Source: 2-01-FULL-50-23 sp964509695 (GTDB taxonomy: Bacteria; Patescibacteriota; Microgenomatia; UBA1400; MFAQ01). Taken from it: a stretch of DNA of 32,167 nt. The translations under genes were made by a program, and so were the position numbers. Within the stretch, counting starts at the first letter, position 1; the number at the start of each line of letters is the position of its first letter. Where the stretch lies: assembly GCA_964509695.1 (NCBI GenBank), contig CAZDXN010000009.1, positions 1-32,167 on the forward strand, written 5' to 3'. This document shows positions 12,839 to 19,565 of the stretch, one piece after another. Below the pieces are notes generated by a model. That model was not told the origin of the DNA. It saw only the letters and a list, made by a program, of their open reading frames with translations, and made no database searches.

Positions 12839-12844
12839 TAAAAT
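12839..12844 (+). promoter_or_regulatory. -10 box TAAAAT for the methyltransferase gene
   Basis: TAAAAT, 7-nt gap to the ATG at 12852. It rules out the longer frame starting at 12804, which would span the promoter. Confidence 0.6.
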
Positions 12845-12851
12845 AGGGAAG

Positions 12852-13580
12852 ATGAAACAAACTATCACTCTCGAAGGCCGAAACATGGTTCACGACGCTC
12901 TGGTGAGCCAGAATACAATTCAATCCATCATGATTTCCAACGCCGTTCTTGACGATCCGAGGATCCGCGAAATAGAAAGTTTGGCAGCAAAAAAGGGGAT
13001 TGCCTGTGACAAAGTCCGCCCTGAGCAAATCGAACATTTGACTGAGTCGGGGAATGCCCAAGGGGTAATTGCCTATATGGATCTTCAGTCGCCTCCATCG
13101 GTCGAGGAAATTATTAAATCAAAGCCAAATCCATTTCTCCTCCTGATAAACAAACTCGATTATGAACAAAACCTCGGGGCCATCCTTCGCTCCGCTTGGG
13201 CCGCCGGGGTTGATGCCGTTATCGTTCCCAATACCGGAGTCCACGAAATTACTCCCGTCGTCGCCAAAATCTCCCAAGGCGGGGCCGCCTATGTTCCTCT
13301 GATTGCCCAAAGTTTGTTTTTGGCACTAACCACCATCAAAAAGTACGCCGTTCCCATCGTGGGTGTCGAAGTTGGTCTGGGAGGGGATTACACCAAACAA
13401 AATCTCAGGGGCCCCATCGCCCTTGTCTTTGGCGGGGAAGCCGTCAGTTTGTCGGAACCACTGAAGAAATACTGCGATGTCTTCATCAATATTCCGATGG
13501 TGAAAGACGTCGCCTCACTCAACGTCAGCGTCGCAACCGCTCTCATCATCTTCGAAAAAACCCGCCAAGACCGCGCTTGA
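12852..13580 (+). CDS. SpoU/TrmH family RNA 2'-O-methyltransferase (RlmB-like)
   Basis: A 242-aa SPOUT enzyme that should methylate a ribose in rRNA or tRNA using SAM. The N-terminal substrate-binding part begins LEGRNMVHDAL, typical of RlmB/TrmH. Motif 1 is NKLDYEQNLGAILRSAWAAG (about residues 100-119), with the conserved N and R. Motif 2 is ALVFGGEAVSL (usual GxEGxGL) and motif 3 is IPMVKDVASLNVSVATAL, which forms the knot. RlmB (23S Gm2251) is the best guess for the target. The start is chosen from the -10 box and the N-terminus. Confidence 0.88.
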   Translation: MKQTITLEGRNMVHDALVSQNTIQSIMISNAVLDDPRIREIESLAAKKGIACDKVRPEQIEHLTESGNAQGVIAYMDLQSPPSVEEIIKSKPNPFLLLINKLDYEQNLGAILRSAWAAGVDAVIVPNTGVHEITPVVAKISQGGAAYVPLIAQSLFLALTTIKKYAVPIVGVEVGLGGDYTKQNLRGPIALVFGGEAVSLSEPLKKYCDVFINIPMVKDVASLNVSVATALIIFEKTRQDRA

Positions 13581-13581
13581 C

Positions 13582-13956
13582 TTATTTTTCGTCAACCTGA
13601 GCATCCGCCTTGGTTGGGTGAACCGTGCCATCGGGGTGATTGGCGGGGGAGTAGACTGTATATAGTTTCAGAGGCTCGGTCGTCGAGGTGTTAATAACAT
13701 TGTGATTTGTGCCGGCCGGGGCGATAACTGCGTCACCATCACCAATTATTGTCTCCTCACCCTCCAAAATTACTTTCCCAGTCCCCTTCTCAAATCGGAA
13801 AAATTGATCAACATCTGCGTGGACTTCCATGCCAATCTCCTCATTGGGAAGAAGACTCATCAACACCAGTTGAGAGTGTGATGCCGTATACAAAACCTGT
13901 CGGAAATTATTATTCGCCAAGGTCAATTCCTCAATGTCCGCGTGATATCCAATCAT
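13582..13956 (-). CDS. Cupin domain protein
   Basis: A 124-aa single cupin barrel. Motif 1 is GMEVHADVDQFFRFEKGTG (usual G-X5-HXH-X3-4-E-X6-G; here only one clear His, then D and Q), and motif 2 is GDAVIAPAGTNHNVIN (G-X5-P-X-G-X2-H-X3-N). It resembles mannose-6-phosphate isomerase-like small cupins. Metal binding is likely but the partial loss of motif-1 histidines makes enzyme activity uncertain. It converges with the methyltransferase gene (1 bp between stop codons). The -10 box is weak (TTAAGT, 7-nt gap). Confidence 0.8.
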   Translation of the reverse strand: MIGYHADIEELTLANNNFRQVLYTASHSQLVLMSLLPNEEIGMEVHADVDQFFRFEKGTGKVILEGEETIIGDGDAVIAPAGTNHNVINTSTTEPLKLYTVYSPANHPDGTVHPTKADAQVDEK

Positions 13957-14041
13957 AACTTCTACTTAACTGCTAACAATTTCAGTATATACCAACAAAT
14001 TGGCTCTTGATTTCGGGTAAGATTCGGGTTTAAATGGAGAG

Positions 14042-15268
14042 GTGATCCAAAACTTCAACCCCGCCCCGCCGATGACGATGCACCTGGACTTGAATTCTTG
14101 CTTTGCCAGCATCGAACAGCAGGCCAATCCGCTCCTTCGCGGCAAGCCCATCGCCATCGCCGCTTATGTCTCACCCGGCGGCTGTCTTTTGGCCGCCTCC
14201 ATCGAAGCCAAGACCTACGGCGTCAAGACCGGTATGCGGGTCAGGGAGGGAAAGTTCCTTTGTCCCAATCTGATCATTCTTCCCTCCGATCCGGAGAAAT
14301 ATCGGCGAGTCCATCTCCAATTCAGACGTCTTCTCTCCGACTACGTCAACACTGTCGTTCCCAAGTCCATTGATGAGTTTGTTTTGAATCTGGCTGACTT
14401 TGTTAGATCGGGGATTGATCTCGAAACAGTAGCTCGTGAAATCAAACAAAGAATCAAAAATGAAATCGGGGACTGGCTCCGCATTTCTGTCGGTATCGGT
14501 CCCAATCGTTTCCTCGCCAAAACCGCTGCTGGACTAAGAAAGCCCGACGGTCTGGATACGATTGACAAAAATAACTATCAAAAAATATATGAAGGTCTTA
14601 GTCTCACGGACCTCTGTGGCATCAATCTCGCCAATGCCGCCCGCCTCAATCGCGTCGGTGTCTTTACCACCAGTCAATTCGCTCAGGCCACGATTCAAAC
14701 CGTCCATTCCGCCTTCGGTTCTGTTGCTGGTCGGTACTGGTATCTCCGTCTCCGTGGTTGGGAAATTGATGACGTAGAATTCAGTCGCAAAAGTTTTGGC
14801 AACTCCTATGCTTTACCCAAGCCCCTCATTACCAAAGAAGAGTTAGCTCCAATTCTTTCTAAATTGGTCGAAAAGACAGCCCATCGGATGCGTCGGGCCG
14901 GGTTCGCCGCCTCTGGCGTCCATCTGGCTATTGTTTACCGCGACGGCAACTATTGGCATCAGGGTCTGACTGTGTCAGAGATTTTTGCCGGATCAGACGT
15001 TTATCGTTATATTTGGCAGCTCTTGGCTCGTTGTCCGCATCGAAAACCGGTTCGAAACCTAGCCATTTCCTGTTTTAATCTTCGGAAACAAAATAGTACT
15101 CAGCTGGTTCTTTTCGAAAATATCCAAAAGAAAAGAAAATTGATTCAAGCCATCGACCGGATGAAAAAGCGTTACGGCGACTCCATCATCACTCCGGCCA
15201 TCATGCTCGGCACAGCCGAGAACGTTCCCGACCGCATTAGTTTCGGGGGAATCCGTGAATTGGTGTAA
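14042..15268 (+). CDS. Y-family (DinB/UmuC) translesion DNA polymerase
   Basis: A 408-aa polymerase that copies past damaged bases. Catalytic D16 (HLDLNSCFASIEQ), YGVKTGMRV, and the S-I-D111-E112 motif that supplies the other metal ligands are all present. The helix-hairpin-helix thumb is around LCGINLANAARL, and the little-finger domain runs from about residue 245 to the end (FENIQKKRKLIQAIDRMKKRYG). The start is GTG at 14042, with TTAAAT ending 6 nt before it; ATG codons at residues 11 and 13 are alternatives. Its TAA stop forms the first bases of the -10 box of the next gene. No RecA or LexA gene is next to it. Confidence 0.92.
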   Translation: MIQNFNPAPPMTMHLDLNSCFASIEQQANPLLRGKPIAIAAYVSPGGCLLAASIEAKTYGVKTGMRVREGKFLCPNLIILPSDPEKYRRVHLQFRRLLSDYVNTVVPKSIDEFVLNLADFVRSGIDLETVAREIKQRIKNEIGDWLRISVGIGPNRFLAKTAAGLRKPDGLDTIDKNNYQKIYEGLSLTDLCGINLANAARLNRVGVFTTSQFAQATIQTVHSAFGSVAGRYWYLRLRGWEIDDVEFSRKSFGNSYALPKPLITKEELAPILSKLVEKTAHRMRRAGFAASGVHLAIVYRDGNYWHQGLTVSEIFAGSDVYRYIWQLLARCPHRKPVRNLAISCFNLRKQNSTQLVLFENIQKKRKLIQAIDRMKKRYGDSIITPAIMLGTAENVPDRISFGGIRELV

Positions 15269-15271
15269 AAT
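15266..15271 (+). promoter_or_regulatory. -10 box TAAAAT built on a stop codon
   Basis: The polymerase TAA stop (15266-15268) is the first half of TAAAAT. The gap to the ATG at 15278 is 6 nt. Confidence 0.55.
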
Positions 15272-15277
15272 ATTTTT

Positions 15278-15580
15278 ATGACCAAGTACAAACAGTATTT
15301 TAAAGAAATGCTTTCGGGGAACCAGGCAATCTTCAACGATTTCAAGAAAATTCACGACCAATTTGCGCTCGACCGGATGAAATATCAGGACGAATTCAAT
15401 CGTCAGGGTGAGGCGGTCATGGAAATAATCCATGACTGGGAGAAACGTCTTTGCGCCCGAATGGAAGGAGGCAAGAACGGCGTTTATTCCGCCAACCTTT
15501 CCGAAAAGTTCAAGGACGAGATCAAAAAGGTTTATCCAAAGATCGACCTTGTCGGGGTCAAACTCTCTTTCGCCGCCTGA
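15278..15580 (+). CDS. Conserved small helical protein following the polymerase
   Basis: A 100-aa, mostly helical, charged protein (MTKYKQYFKEMLSGNQAIFN start, DWEKRLCARME in the middle, then NLSEKFKDEIKKVYPKIDLVGV). I recall similar proteins in Patescibacteria genomes but know no function. It has its own TAAAAT box with a 6-nt gap. It overlaps the end of prmC by 23 bp on the opposite strand. No membrane segment or metal motif is seen. Confidence 0.7.
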   Translation: MTKYKQYFKEMLSGNQAIFNDFKKIHDQFALDRMKYQDEFNRQGEAVMEIIHDWEKRLCARMEGGKNGVYSANLSEKFKDEIKKVYPKIDLVGVKLSFAA

Positions 15581-16307
15581 CGATTAGAAATCTATTCTGG
15601 CCAAACTCATCCTGGGTAATCTCGAATTGATATCCGGCCACATCCACAAAGTCGCAGATATCATGACTATAATCAATCTCCAGTATCAAAGCTCCGTCGT
15701 CAGTCAACCACCCCATGGCTTGGATTAAAAGTTTCTTGATTAGCGTCAGTCCATCAACCCCTCCGTCAAGAGCCAAGTGTGGTTCAAAATCCACCACACT
15801 CTCCGGCAACCTTGGAACCCGACTGCTAGGAATATAGGGGAGGTTGGCCAGAATCAAGTCAAATTTAATCTCAGTAGGGATAGACTCCATCAAGTCGCTC
15901 TGATATATTTCTAAATTTTTATCATCCGGAAGCAATTTTTGATAATTATTGCGAGCCATCTCCACCGCCGGTTCGCTCACGTCCGTCAATATTCCCTTTA
16001 TCCTTTTACCTTTTTCCTTTAGTCTTTTAGAGAGCGCTATTCCAATCGCCCCGCTACCGGTGCCAATCTCAGCAAAAACAATCTTATTTTTATCCGCCAG
16101 CAATTCCTCGGCCACCGAAAGTATAAGAACTGATTCGACCCGGGGGATCAAGACGTTTTTGTTGACGAGGATATCGAGTCCGTCAAAATCAACATGCCCG
16201 GTAATATATTCCACCGGCATCTCCCCGTATTTAGAAAGATCAGTCTCAATTTTCCCCCACTTTCTCAATTGATTCTGTTCGTATATGGTCCAATTTCTCA
16301 TATCCAT
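15558..16307 (-). CDS. prmC: PrmC-like protein-glutamine N5-methyltransferase
   Basis: A 249-aa SAM enzyme expected to methylate the GGQ glutamine of peptide release factors. Motif I is FAEIGTGSGAIGIAL (78-92), DVSEPAVEMARNN is the SAM acid loop, and the catalytic motif reads N155-L-P-Y158 where the family norm is NPPY. PRVESV stands for the usual PRPETE. The N-terminal helical domain is shorter than in E. coli (277 aa). The start lies against a palindromic repeat (16308-16335) that forms the 5' region; TATATA upstream of the repeat could give a leader containing the hairpin. In-frame ATGs at 16307 and 16301 are both possible. Confidence 0.85.
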   Translation of the reverse strand: MDMRNWTIYEQNQLRKWGKIETDLSKYGEMPVEYITGHVDFDGLDILVNKNVLIPRVESVLILSVAEELLADKNKIVFAEIGTGSGAIGIALSKRLKEKGKRIKGILTDVSEPAVEMARNNYQKLLPDDKNLEIYQSDLMESIPTEIKFDLILANLPYIPSSRVPRLPESVVDFEPHLALDGGVDGLTLIKKLLIQAMGWLTDDGALILEIDYSHDICDFVDVAGYQFEITQDEFGQNRFLIVRRRKRV

Positions 16308-16335
16308 GTCATTCCCGACCTGATCGGGAATCTAT
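16308..16335. repeat. Palindromic repeat, ATTCCCGA/TCGGGAAT type
   Basis: GTC-ATTCCCGA-cctga-TCGGGAAT-CTAT lies directly before the prmC start. It is the same element type as 741-770 and the reversed copy at 16405-16434 (conserved GTCATTCC...GGAATCTAT frame, compensating changes in the arms). Confidence 0.75.
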
Positions 16336-16353
16336 ATAAATAACTCCCCCTTA

Positions 16354-16376
16354 CCCCCTCTTAATTTAAGAGGGGG
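16354..16376. repeat. Perfect palindrome with 11-bp arms
   Basis: CCCCCTCTTAA-T-TTAAGAGGGGG. It contains the stop codon (16366-16368) of the methyltransferase gene. Confidence 0.8.
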
Positions 16377-17238
16377 AAGATCGTATTCGATCGGGGGCGT
16401 TACAAATAGATTCCGGCTCGGTGGCCGGAATGACAGAAGGTGGGTCGCGATGACAAAAAAATAACTCATAAATCACAATTGCCGCACATTCAGCCACATT
16501 TAACGAATCCACGGCCTTACCCATTGGTATCCGAAGTAACGTCGGACACAACTCTTTCGCCTCACTCGATAACCCGCGAGCCTCACTCCCAAACCAAAAC
16601 AGCGTATTTTGGACAACCTCCGAGGTTGTCCAACTTGACAGGTCGATGGCGTCCTCTTGGAGACTGGTTCCGATACAAAAATAATTATTTTCAAGGAGTC
16701 GTTGTTTCATTGTCGACAACGAATCAAATTCGACCAGGTTGAGGTGAAAAATTGCCCCCATACTCGCTCGAACCGCCTCCGGGTGAAAATACTCGACTGC
16801 CGGCGCGATTGTGTACAAGTTTTCTATCCCAAAAGCGGCGCACAACCTCGCGATCGAACCCAAGTTTCCCGGGTTGGCTATGTTTTCCAGGACGACCCCT
16901 GTCCCGCTCGACAAAGTATTTAGAATCACTCTTTGTTTAATCACCGCCCCCACTCCTTGAATATCTCCTTTGCTAGACAGTACTTGGTACAAAGCTTCAT
17001 CAATTGGAAAATACTTCTCGGCAGGAATCTTAGCCAATACTGTTTTTTTGAATTCTGTATCGATTACATTGGGAACATAGACCAATTGCTCAATTTCCCA
17101 ACCATTCTCAACTGCCTGAGCCACGAAATTAACGCCGTCGACAAAAAAACAACCCGTCTCCTGACGATATTTTTTTTCATCAATTAACTTTCTTATCTCC
17201 TTGTACCTTGGATTCTGCCTCGAAGTAATCACTTCCAT
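16366..17238 (-). CDS. SpoU/TrmH family RNA 2'-O-methyltransferase
   Basis: A 290-aa SPOUT enzyme. The N-terminal SpoU substrate-binding domain (residues 1-100) starts MEVITSRQNPRYKEIRKL. The knot has motif 1 ENIANPGNLGSIARLCAAFG (118-137), motif 2 FGSEARGLS (216-224) and motif 3 IPMGKAVDSLNVAECAAI (237-254). It should methylate a ribose in rRNA (23S-type target likely). Two oddities: residues 203-210 (WTTSEVVQ) are encoded by a 25-bp palindrome with a second copy at 21790, and the last 25 or so residues (PPSVIPATEPESI...) are encoded by dispersed palindromes. TAATAT lies 6 nt before the ATG, in a box shared with ruvC. Confidence 0.88.
   Translation of the reverse strand: MEVITSRQNPRYKEIRKLIDEKKYRQETGCFFVDGVNFVAQAVENGWEIEQLVYVPNVIDTEFKKTVLAKIPAEKYFPIDEALYQVLSSKGDIQGVGAVIKQRVILNTLSSGTGVVLENIANPGNLGSIARLCAAFGIENLYTIAPAVEYFHPEAVRASMGAIFHLNLVEFDSLSTMKQRLLENNYFCIGTSLQEDAIDLSSWTTSEVVQNTLFWFGSEARGLSSEAKELCPTLLRIPMGKAVDSLNVAECAAIVIYELFFCHRDPPSVIPATEPESICNAPDRIRSSPS
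16410..16431. repeat. Palindromic repeat, ATTCCGGC/GCCGGAAT type, inside a coding region
   Basis: ATTCCGGC-tcggtg-GCCGGAAT encodes VIPATEPES on the minus strand near the end of the methyltransferase gene. It is the reversed form of the elements at 747 and 16311. Confidence 0.75.
16609..16633. repeat. 25-bp palindrome inside the methyltransferase gene
   Basis: Arms TTGGACAACCTC and GAGGTTGTCCAA around one central base. It matches 21790-21814 in 24 of 25 positions. In the gene it is read as WTTSEVVQ, between the strand before motif 2 and motif 2 itself. Confidence 0.85.
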
Positions 17239-17242
17239 AGCG

Positions 17243-17250
17243 TAATATTA
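17243..17250. promoter_or_regulatory. Palindromic bidirectional -10 box TAATATTA
   Basis: TAATATTA is its own reverse complement. On the plus strand TAATAT (17243-17248) lies 6 nt before the ruvC ATG; on the minus strand TAATAT (17250-17245) lies 6 nt before the methyltransferase ATG. One box therefore serves two leaderless genes whose start codons are only 16 bp apart. Confidence 0.65.
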
Positions 17251-17254
17251 TCTC

Positions 17255-17743
17255 ATGCGCGTCTTAGGTGTTGATCCGGGAACCGGCCGTCTTGGCTGGG
17301 CAATCATTGAAAAAGAAAAAGGGAAAGAATCCCTGATTGACTGTGGTTGTATCGAAACTCCAGCCCACACCGATTTGAATGTCAGATTGGAAATTATCTT
17401 CAATACTCTCAATCGGATCATCAAAGAAAACAAACCGGATGAGGCCTCGGTCGAAGATCTCTTTTTCGCTACCAACCGAAAGACAGTCATGTCCGTCGGT
17501 GCTGCTCGCGGTGTCGTCCTTCTTGCTTGTCAACTGGCCAAGTTGAGAATCAGTAGCTACACTCCGCTCCAAATCAAATCCGCCATCACCGGTTACGGCT
17601 CGGCCGACAAAAAACAGGTTGAGTTCATGGTCAAGCAAATTCTGAAAATCAAAGATTTGAAACTACTAGACGACACCGTCGACGCTATCGCCGCCGCCCT
17701 CACTCACTTCTCTCATACAAAAATATTGTCAAATAAGATATAG
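17255..17743 (+). CDS. ruvC: Holliday junction resolvase RuvC
   Basis: A 162-aa endonuclease that cuts Holliday junctions symmetrically. RNase-H-fold motifs are VLGVDPGTGRLGWAI with D7-equivalent, the E in SVEDLFFATNRKT, and the C-terminal DDTVDAIAAALTH with the last two acids, so all four catalytic residues appear present. It has about the family length (E. coli 173). It is followed by a small coiled-coil gene, then ruvA and ruvB, forming the complete resolvasome set. Confidence 0.96.
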   Translation: MRVLGVDPGTGRLGWAIIEKEKGKESLIDCGCIETPAHTDLNVRLEIIFNTLNRIIKENKPDEASVEDLFFATNRKTVMSVGAARGVVLLACQLAKLRISSYTPLQIKSAITGYGSADKKQVEFMVKQILKIKDLKLLDDTVDAIAAALTHFSHTKILSNKI

Positions 17744-17744
17744 T
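17739..17744 (+). promoter_or_regulatory. -10 box TATAGT overlapping the ruvC stop
   Basis: TATAGT includes the ruvC TAG stop (17741-17743) and lies 6 nt before the ATG at 17751. Confidence 0.45.
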
Positions 17745-17750
17745 TAAGAT

Positions 17751-18017
17751 ATGACATCAACAGATACTCAACCCCTTGAAAAAAGGGTGAGTCAGGGTTT
17801 CAAAAGCTTAAACGGCCGCCTCACCCTTCTCGAAGAAGAAACTAAGGAATTCAAGGAAGAATTCAGAGAATTCAGAGATAAGAATCTGACACTTTTAGAC
17901 AAAATCTATAAAATTCTCACGGATGATAAGCAAGAGCTTATCGTGACGAAGAGCCGAGTTTACGAAAACCATGAACCACGAATTTCCTCATTGGAAAAAT
18001 CAGTTTTTGCGAATTAA
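17751..18017 (+). CDS. Small coiled-coil protein between ruvC and ruvA
   Basis: An 88-aa, highly charged protein. Residues 8-60 show heptad-like Leu/Phe spacing (LEKRV..GFKSLNGRLTLLEEE, KEEFREF) expected for a coiled coil. No catalytic motif and no membrane segment. I do not recognise a family. Its placement inside the ruv group suggests co-regulation, not necessarily a role in recombination. Confidence 0.6.
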   Translation: MTSTDTQPLEKRVSQGFKSLNGRLTLLEEETKEFKEEFREFRDKNLTLLDKIYKILTDDKQELIVTKSRVYENHEPRISSLEKSVFAN

Positions 18018-18031
18018 ACATATCTGGGTGC

Positions 18032-18037
18032 TAAAAT
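18032..18037 (+). promoter_or_regulatory. Extended -10 (TGC-TAAAAT) for ruvA
   Basis: TGC-TAAAAT with a 6-nt gap to the ruvA ATG. Confidence 0.6.
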
Positions 18038-18043
18038 AGGTTC

Positions 18044-18601
18044 ATGATTGGATTTCTTTCGGGTATCGTGCGGTCTATTCAGGGTCACCAAGCCATCATT
18101 CTCGTCAACGGTGTCGGTTACTCGGTTACTTTGCCGGCCAATCTTCACGTCCTGCCCGATCAGAAGCTTGAACTCTTTATTCATACCCACGTCCGCGAAG
18201 ATGCCTTGACTCTTTTTGGTTTCAAAGACGAAACCTCGCTCTCTTTATTTGAAAACCTCCTCACCGTTTCCGGAGTTGGCCCAAAATCGGCCCAGTCGAT
18301 TATCTCCGCCGCCTCTCCTGAAGTCATCAAAACCGCTATCGAGAAAAGCAATCTGAATTTCTTTACCGCCATCTCCGGCATCGGCAAAAAAGGTGCCCAG
18401 AAAATCATCATCGAACTGAAATCAAAATTAGGTAAAGACGACGCCGATCTGTCTAGTCTCGAAGGAAATGGGGAATTAAATCAGGCCCTGACTCAACTCG
18501 GCTTTACCAAAACGGAAATTATTTCTGTACTCTCCCAAGTAGACTCAGATAAAGATTTGTCGATCCAAATTAAACAAGCCTTAAATTTGCTCCGCCAATG
18601 A
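18044..18601 (+). CDS. ruvA: Holliday junction branch migration protein RuvA
   Basis: A 185-aa protein. The N-terminal OB-fold runs from MIGFLSGIVRSIQ, then two helix-hairpin-helix motifs (LLTVSGVGPKSAQSII and FFTAISGIGKKGAQKII) that grip the four-way junction, then the C-terminal domain III (ALTQLGFTKTEI) that contacts RuvB. It forms the tetramer on which the RuvB motor is mounted. Its TGA overlaps the ruvB ATG by 4 nt. Confidence 0.96.
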   Translation: MIGFLSGIVRSIQGHQAIILVNGVGYSVTLPANLHVLPDQKLELFIHTHVREDALTLFGFKDETSLSLFENLLTVSGVGPKSAQSIISAASPEVIKTAIEKSNLNFFTAISGIGKKGAQKIIIELKSKLGKDDADLSSLEGNGELNQALTQLGFTKTEIISVLSQVDSDKDLSIQIKQALNLLRQ

Positions 18602-19554
18602 GCAACAACGATCTTCGCGCCACTACATGGGAAGACTTCATCGGTCAATACCAAGCCGTCAAATCTATCAATATCGCCATCTCCGCCGCCCAAAACAGGA
18701 AACAGGTCCTCGAACATATTCTTCTCTATGGACCTCCGGGCTTAGGGAAAACGACTCTAGCTCATCTTGTCGCCCAAACTCTCGGCGTCAGTATCAAGAT
18801 TTCTTCAGGCCCATCGCTCACCAGAGTCGGGGATCTAGCCTCTATTCTGACCCAGCTCGAAACCGGTGACGTTCTCTTCATCGACGAAATTCATCGTCTA
18901 AACAAAGCCGTCGAGGAGACCCTTTATCCGGTCATGGAAGATTATTGCCTGGACATGATCGTCGGAAAAGGTCCGGGGGCTCGGTCAGTTCGGATTGATC
19001 TCAATCACTTTACCCTCATCGGTGCAACTACCAAGGCGGGTATGATTTCGGCCCCACTTCGAGATCGTTTTGGATTGGTACATAGGCTCAAGTACTATGA
19101 GGAAAAAGATCTAGCCACCATCGTCACTACTGCAGCCAAAAAACTCAGCCTCAATATTGATCATGACTCCGCTCTGGAAATCTCCAAGCGTTCTAGAGGG
19201 ACCGCCCGCATCGCCCTCAAGCTTCTCCGACGCGTTATAGACTTTGCTGAGATTGAACACAGCCAGAAACCAACCGCCGAAATAACAAAAAAAGCCCTCG
19301 AATTTTATCAAGTCGACGAACTTGGCTTAGACGAAACTGATCGCCGGCTTTTGACTGCCATCATCACCGATCACGATGGTGGGCCGGTCGGTCTCGAAAC
19401 TCTAGCTGCCTTGGTCTCGGAGGACATCAACACCATCACCGATGTCTACGAGCCATTTTTGATGCAATCTGGATTTCTAGCCCGAACTCCTCGGGGTCGT
19501 ACTGCCACTCCCAAAGCCTACCGCCACCTCAGCCTCACTCCCAAAGTAAGGTAA
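18598..19554 (+). CDS. ruvB: Holliday junction DNA helicase RuvB
   Basis: The 318-aa AAA+ motor that drives branch migration. Walker A GPPGLGKT (45-52), Walker B LFIDEIH (D96-E97), sensor 1 in TLIGATT, the arginine-finger segment APLRDRFG (152-159), and the C-terminal winged helix ending in RTPRGRTATPKAY. It starts within the ruvA stop codon (ATGA), the usual coupled arrangement. It is slightly shorter than E. coli RuvB (336 aa). Its TAA stop is part of the next gene's -10 box. Confidence 0.97.
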   Translation: MSNNDLRATTWEDFIGQYQAVKSINIAISAAQNRKQVLEHILLYGPPGLGKTTLAHLVAQTLGVSIKISSGPSLTRVGDLASILTQLETGDVLFIDEIHRLNKAVEETLYPVMEDYCLDMIVGKGPGARSVRIDLNHFTLIGATTKAGMISAPLRDRFGLVHRLKYYEEKDLATIVTTAAKKLSLNIDHDSALEISKRSRGTARIALKLLRRVIDFAEIEHSQKPTAEITKKALEFYQVDELGLDETDRRLLTAIITDHDGGPVGLETLAALVSEDINTITDVYEPFLMQSGFLARTPRGRTATPKAYRHLSLTPKVR

Positions 19555-19557
19555 AAT
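19552..19557 (+). promoter_or_regulatory. -10 box TAAAAT built on the ruvB stop
   Basis: The ruvB TAA stop begins TAAAAT; the gap to the ATG at 19566 is 8 nt. Confidence 0.5.
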
Positions 19558-19565
19558 AGCCTCAC

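Noticed and set aside
12804..12851. Longer N-terminus for the RlmB-like protein
   Set aside because: It would span the TAAAAT box and add 16 residues with no match to the family N-terminus.
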